Source: Spirochaetales bacterium (lineage in GTDB: Bacteria > Spirochaetota > Spirochaetia > DTKZ01). Taken from it: a stretch of 6,114 bases of DNA. The notes beneath the pieces are model-generated. The model was not told the DNA's origin, did no database searches, and saw nothing but the letters and a program-made list of their open reading frames with translations. Positions 5,578 to 6,114 of this stretch are shown here, one piece after another; within the stretch, counting starts at the first letter, position 1; each line of letters opens with the position of its first letter. The translations under genes were made by a program, and so were the position numbers. Location: the NCBI GenBank assembly GCA_017998025.1, contig JAGODW010000100.1:1-6114 (forward strand), written 5' to 3'.

Positions 5578-6114
5578 AAACACTTACCCCCAGGCAGAGA
5601 CAAATACTGGATTATGTAAAGACTTACCTGGAACAACATCATTATCCTCCCACCATACGGGAAATATCCGAGCGGTTTTCAATTTCTGTACGGGGAGCAT
5701 ACGATCATATTAAAGCTCTGGAACGGAAAGGATTCGTAAAACTCGACTCAAATCATTACCGCTCTCTGGTGGTATTGGACCAGGACACATCGGATCGCGG
5801 ACAGATGACCCGTGTACCTCTTCTCGGTGCTGTGGCTGCAGGAAGACCTCTTTTTTCCGAGGAAAACTGGGAGCGGTATATTCCTGTTCCGATGGAATAC
5901 CTGGGGAAGGGGAACTATTTTGCTCTCCGGGTACAGGGAGATAGTATGACCGGAGCCGGAATCTTTAACGGAGATCTAGCTATTGTTCGTCAGCAAGCAG
6001 ATGCAGAGAACGGGCAGATTATAGTAGCTATGGTAGAGGATGCCGTTACCTTAAAACGATTCTTCCGGGAAAAAAACCGGATCAAATTACAATCGGAAAA
6101 TCCACTGTATCCGC
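5574..6114 (+). CDS. lexA: LexA repressor (SOS response), 3' end outside window
   Basis: The first 180 residues of LexA are present; about 20 are probably missing at the window edge. LexA represses DNA-damage genes as a dimer and cleaves itself when RecA is activated. N-terminal winged helix-turn-helix: LTPRQRQILDYV, then YPPTIREISERF, then recognition region SISVRGAYDHIKALERKGFV (about 36-55). C-terminal peptidase domain: cleavage bond Ala89-Gly90 in VAAGRPL, catalytic Ser124 in GDSM and Lys161 in VTLKRF. All self-cleavage residues are intact, so it should be a functional SOS repressor rather than a UmuD-like protein, which would lack the DNA-binding domain. The start overlaps the ntrX stop (ATGA) with only a weak ribosome site, so translation appears coupled to ntrX. 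The recognition helix differs from both E. coli and Bacillus LexA, pointing to a different operator. Confidence 0.95.
   Translation, partial: MKTLTPRQRQILDYVKTYLEQHHYPPTIREISERFSISVRGAYDHIKALERKGFVKLDSNHYRSLVVLDQDTSDRGQMTRVPLLGAVAAGRPLFSEENWERYIPVPMEYLGKGNYFALRVQGDSMTGAGIFNGDLAIVRQQADAENGQIIVAMVEDAVTLKRFFREKNRIKLQSENPLYP

Noticed and set aside
1..6114. Sigma-54 promoters (TGGCAC-N5-TTGC) within the operon
   Set aside because: Several TGGC occurrences were inspected by eye, and none has a GC-containing -12 element at the right distance.

Overview
The window is a single unbroken run of eight same-strand (+) genes with almost no space between them: rpoN (3' end only), hpf, hprK, an HPr gene (npr/ptsH-like), a DUF4390-like exported protein gene, an ntrY-like histidine kinase, an ntrX-like sigma-54 activator, and lexA (5' part only). 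No stretch over 25 bases is non-coding, and I see no tRNA, rRNA, mobile element, CRISPR or intrinsic terminator.

Organism: probably a spirochaete of the Spirochaeta/Treponema group (inference, moderate confidence). Reasons: sigma-54, short HPF, a Gram-positive-style HprK and an HPr carrying both His15 and Ser46 lie together. The NtrY/NtrX pair preceded by a DUF4390-like gene is otherwise typical of Gram-negative bacteria. The LexA recognition region reads GAYDHIKALERKG, which from memory resembles Leptospira LexA more than the E. coli or Bacillus types. Base composition is moderate.

Layout: 1-296 is the end of rpoN with the RpoN box; 312-599 is hpf behind a near-perfect Shine-Dalgarno; 605-1588 is hprK; 1613-1879 is HPr; about 1836-2429 is the DUF4390-like gene, overlapping the end of the HPr gene; 2426-4216 is ntrY; 4213-5577 is ntrX; 5574 to the window edge is lexA. 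The last three junctions are all 4-base ATGA overlaps, so translation of DUF4390, NtrY, NtrX and LexA is probably coupled.

How the genes may work together: HprK would phosphorylate and dephosphorylate HPr on Ser46 according to energy and metabolite state. NtrY would sense an envelope or redox/nitrogen signal and phosphorylate NtrX, which would activate promoters read by the sigma-54 encoded at the head of the cluster. HPF would place ribosome hibernation under the same transcript, and LexA would add the DNA-damage repressor. The cluster thus looks like a global stress and nutrient regulatory operon. Each family is known; the unusual part is their combination, especially lexA coupled to ntrX. 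I did not find a wholly new system.
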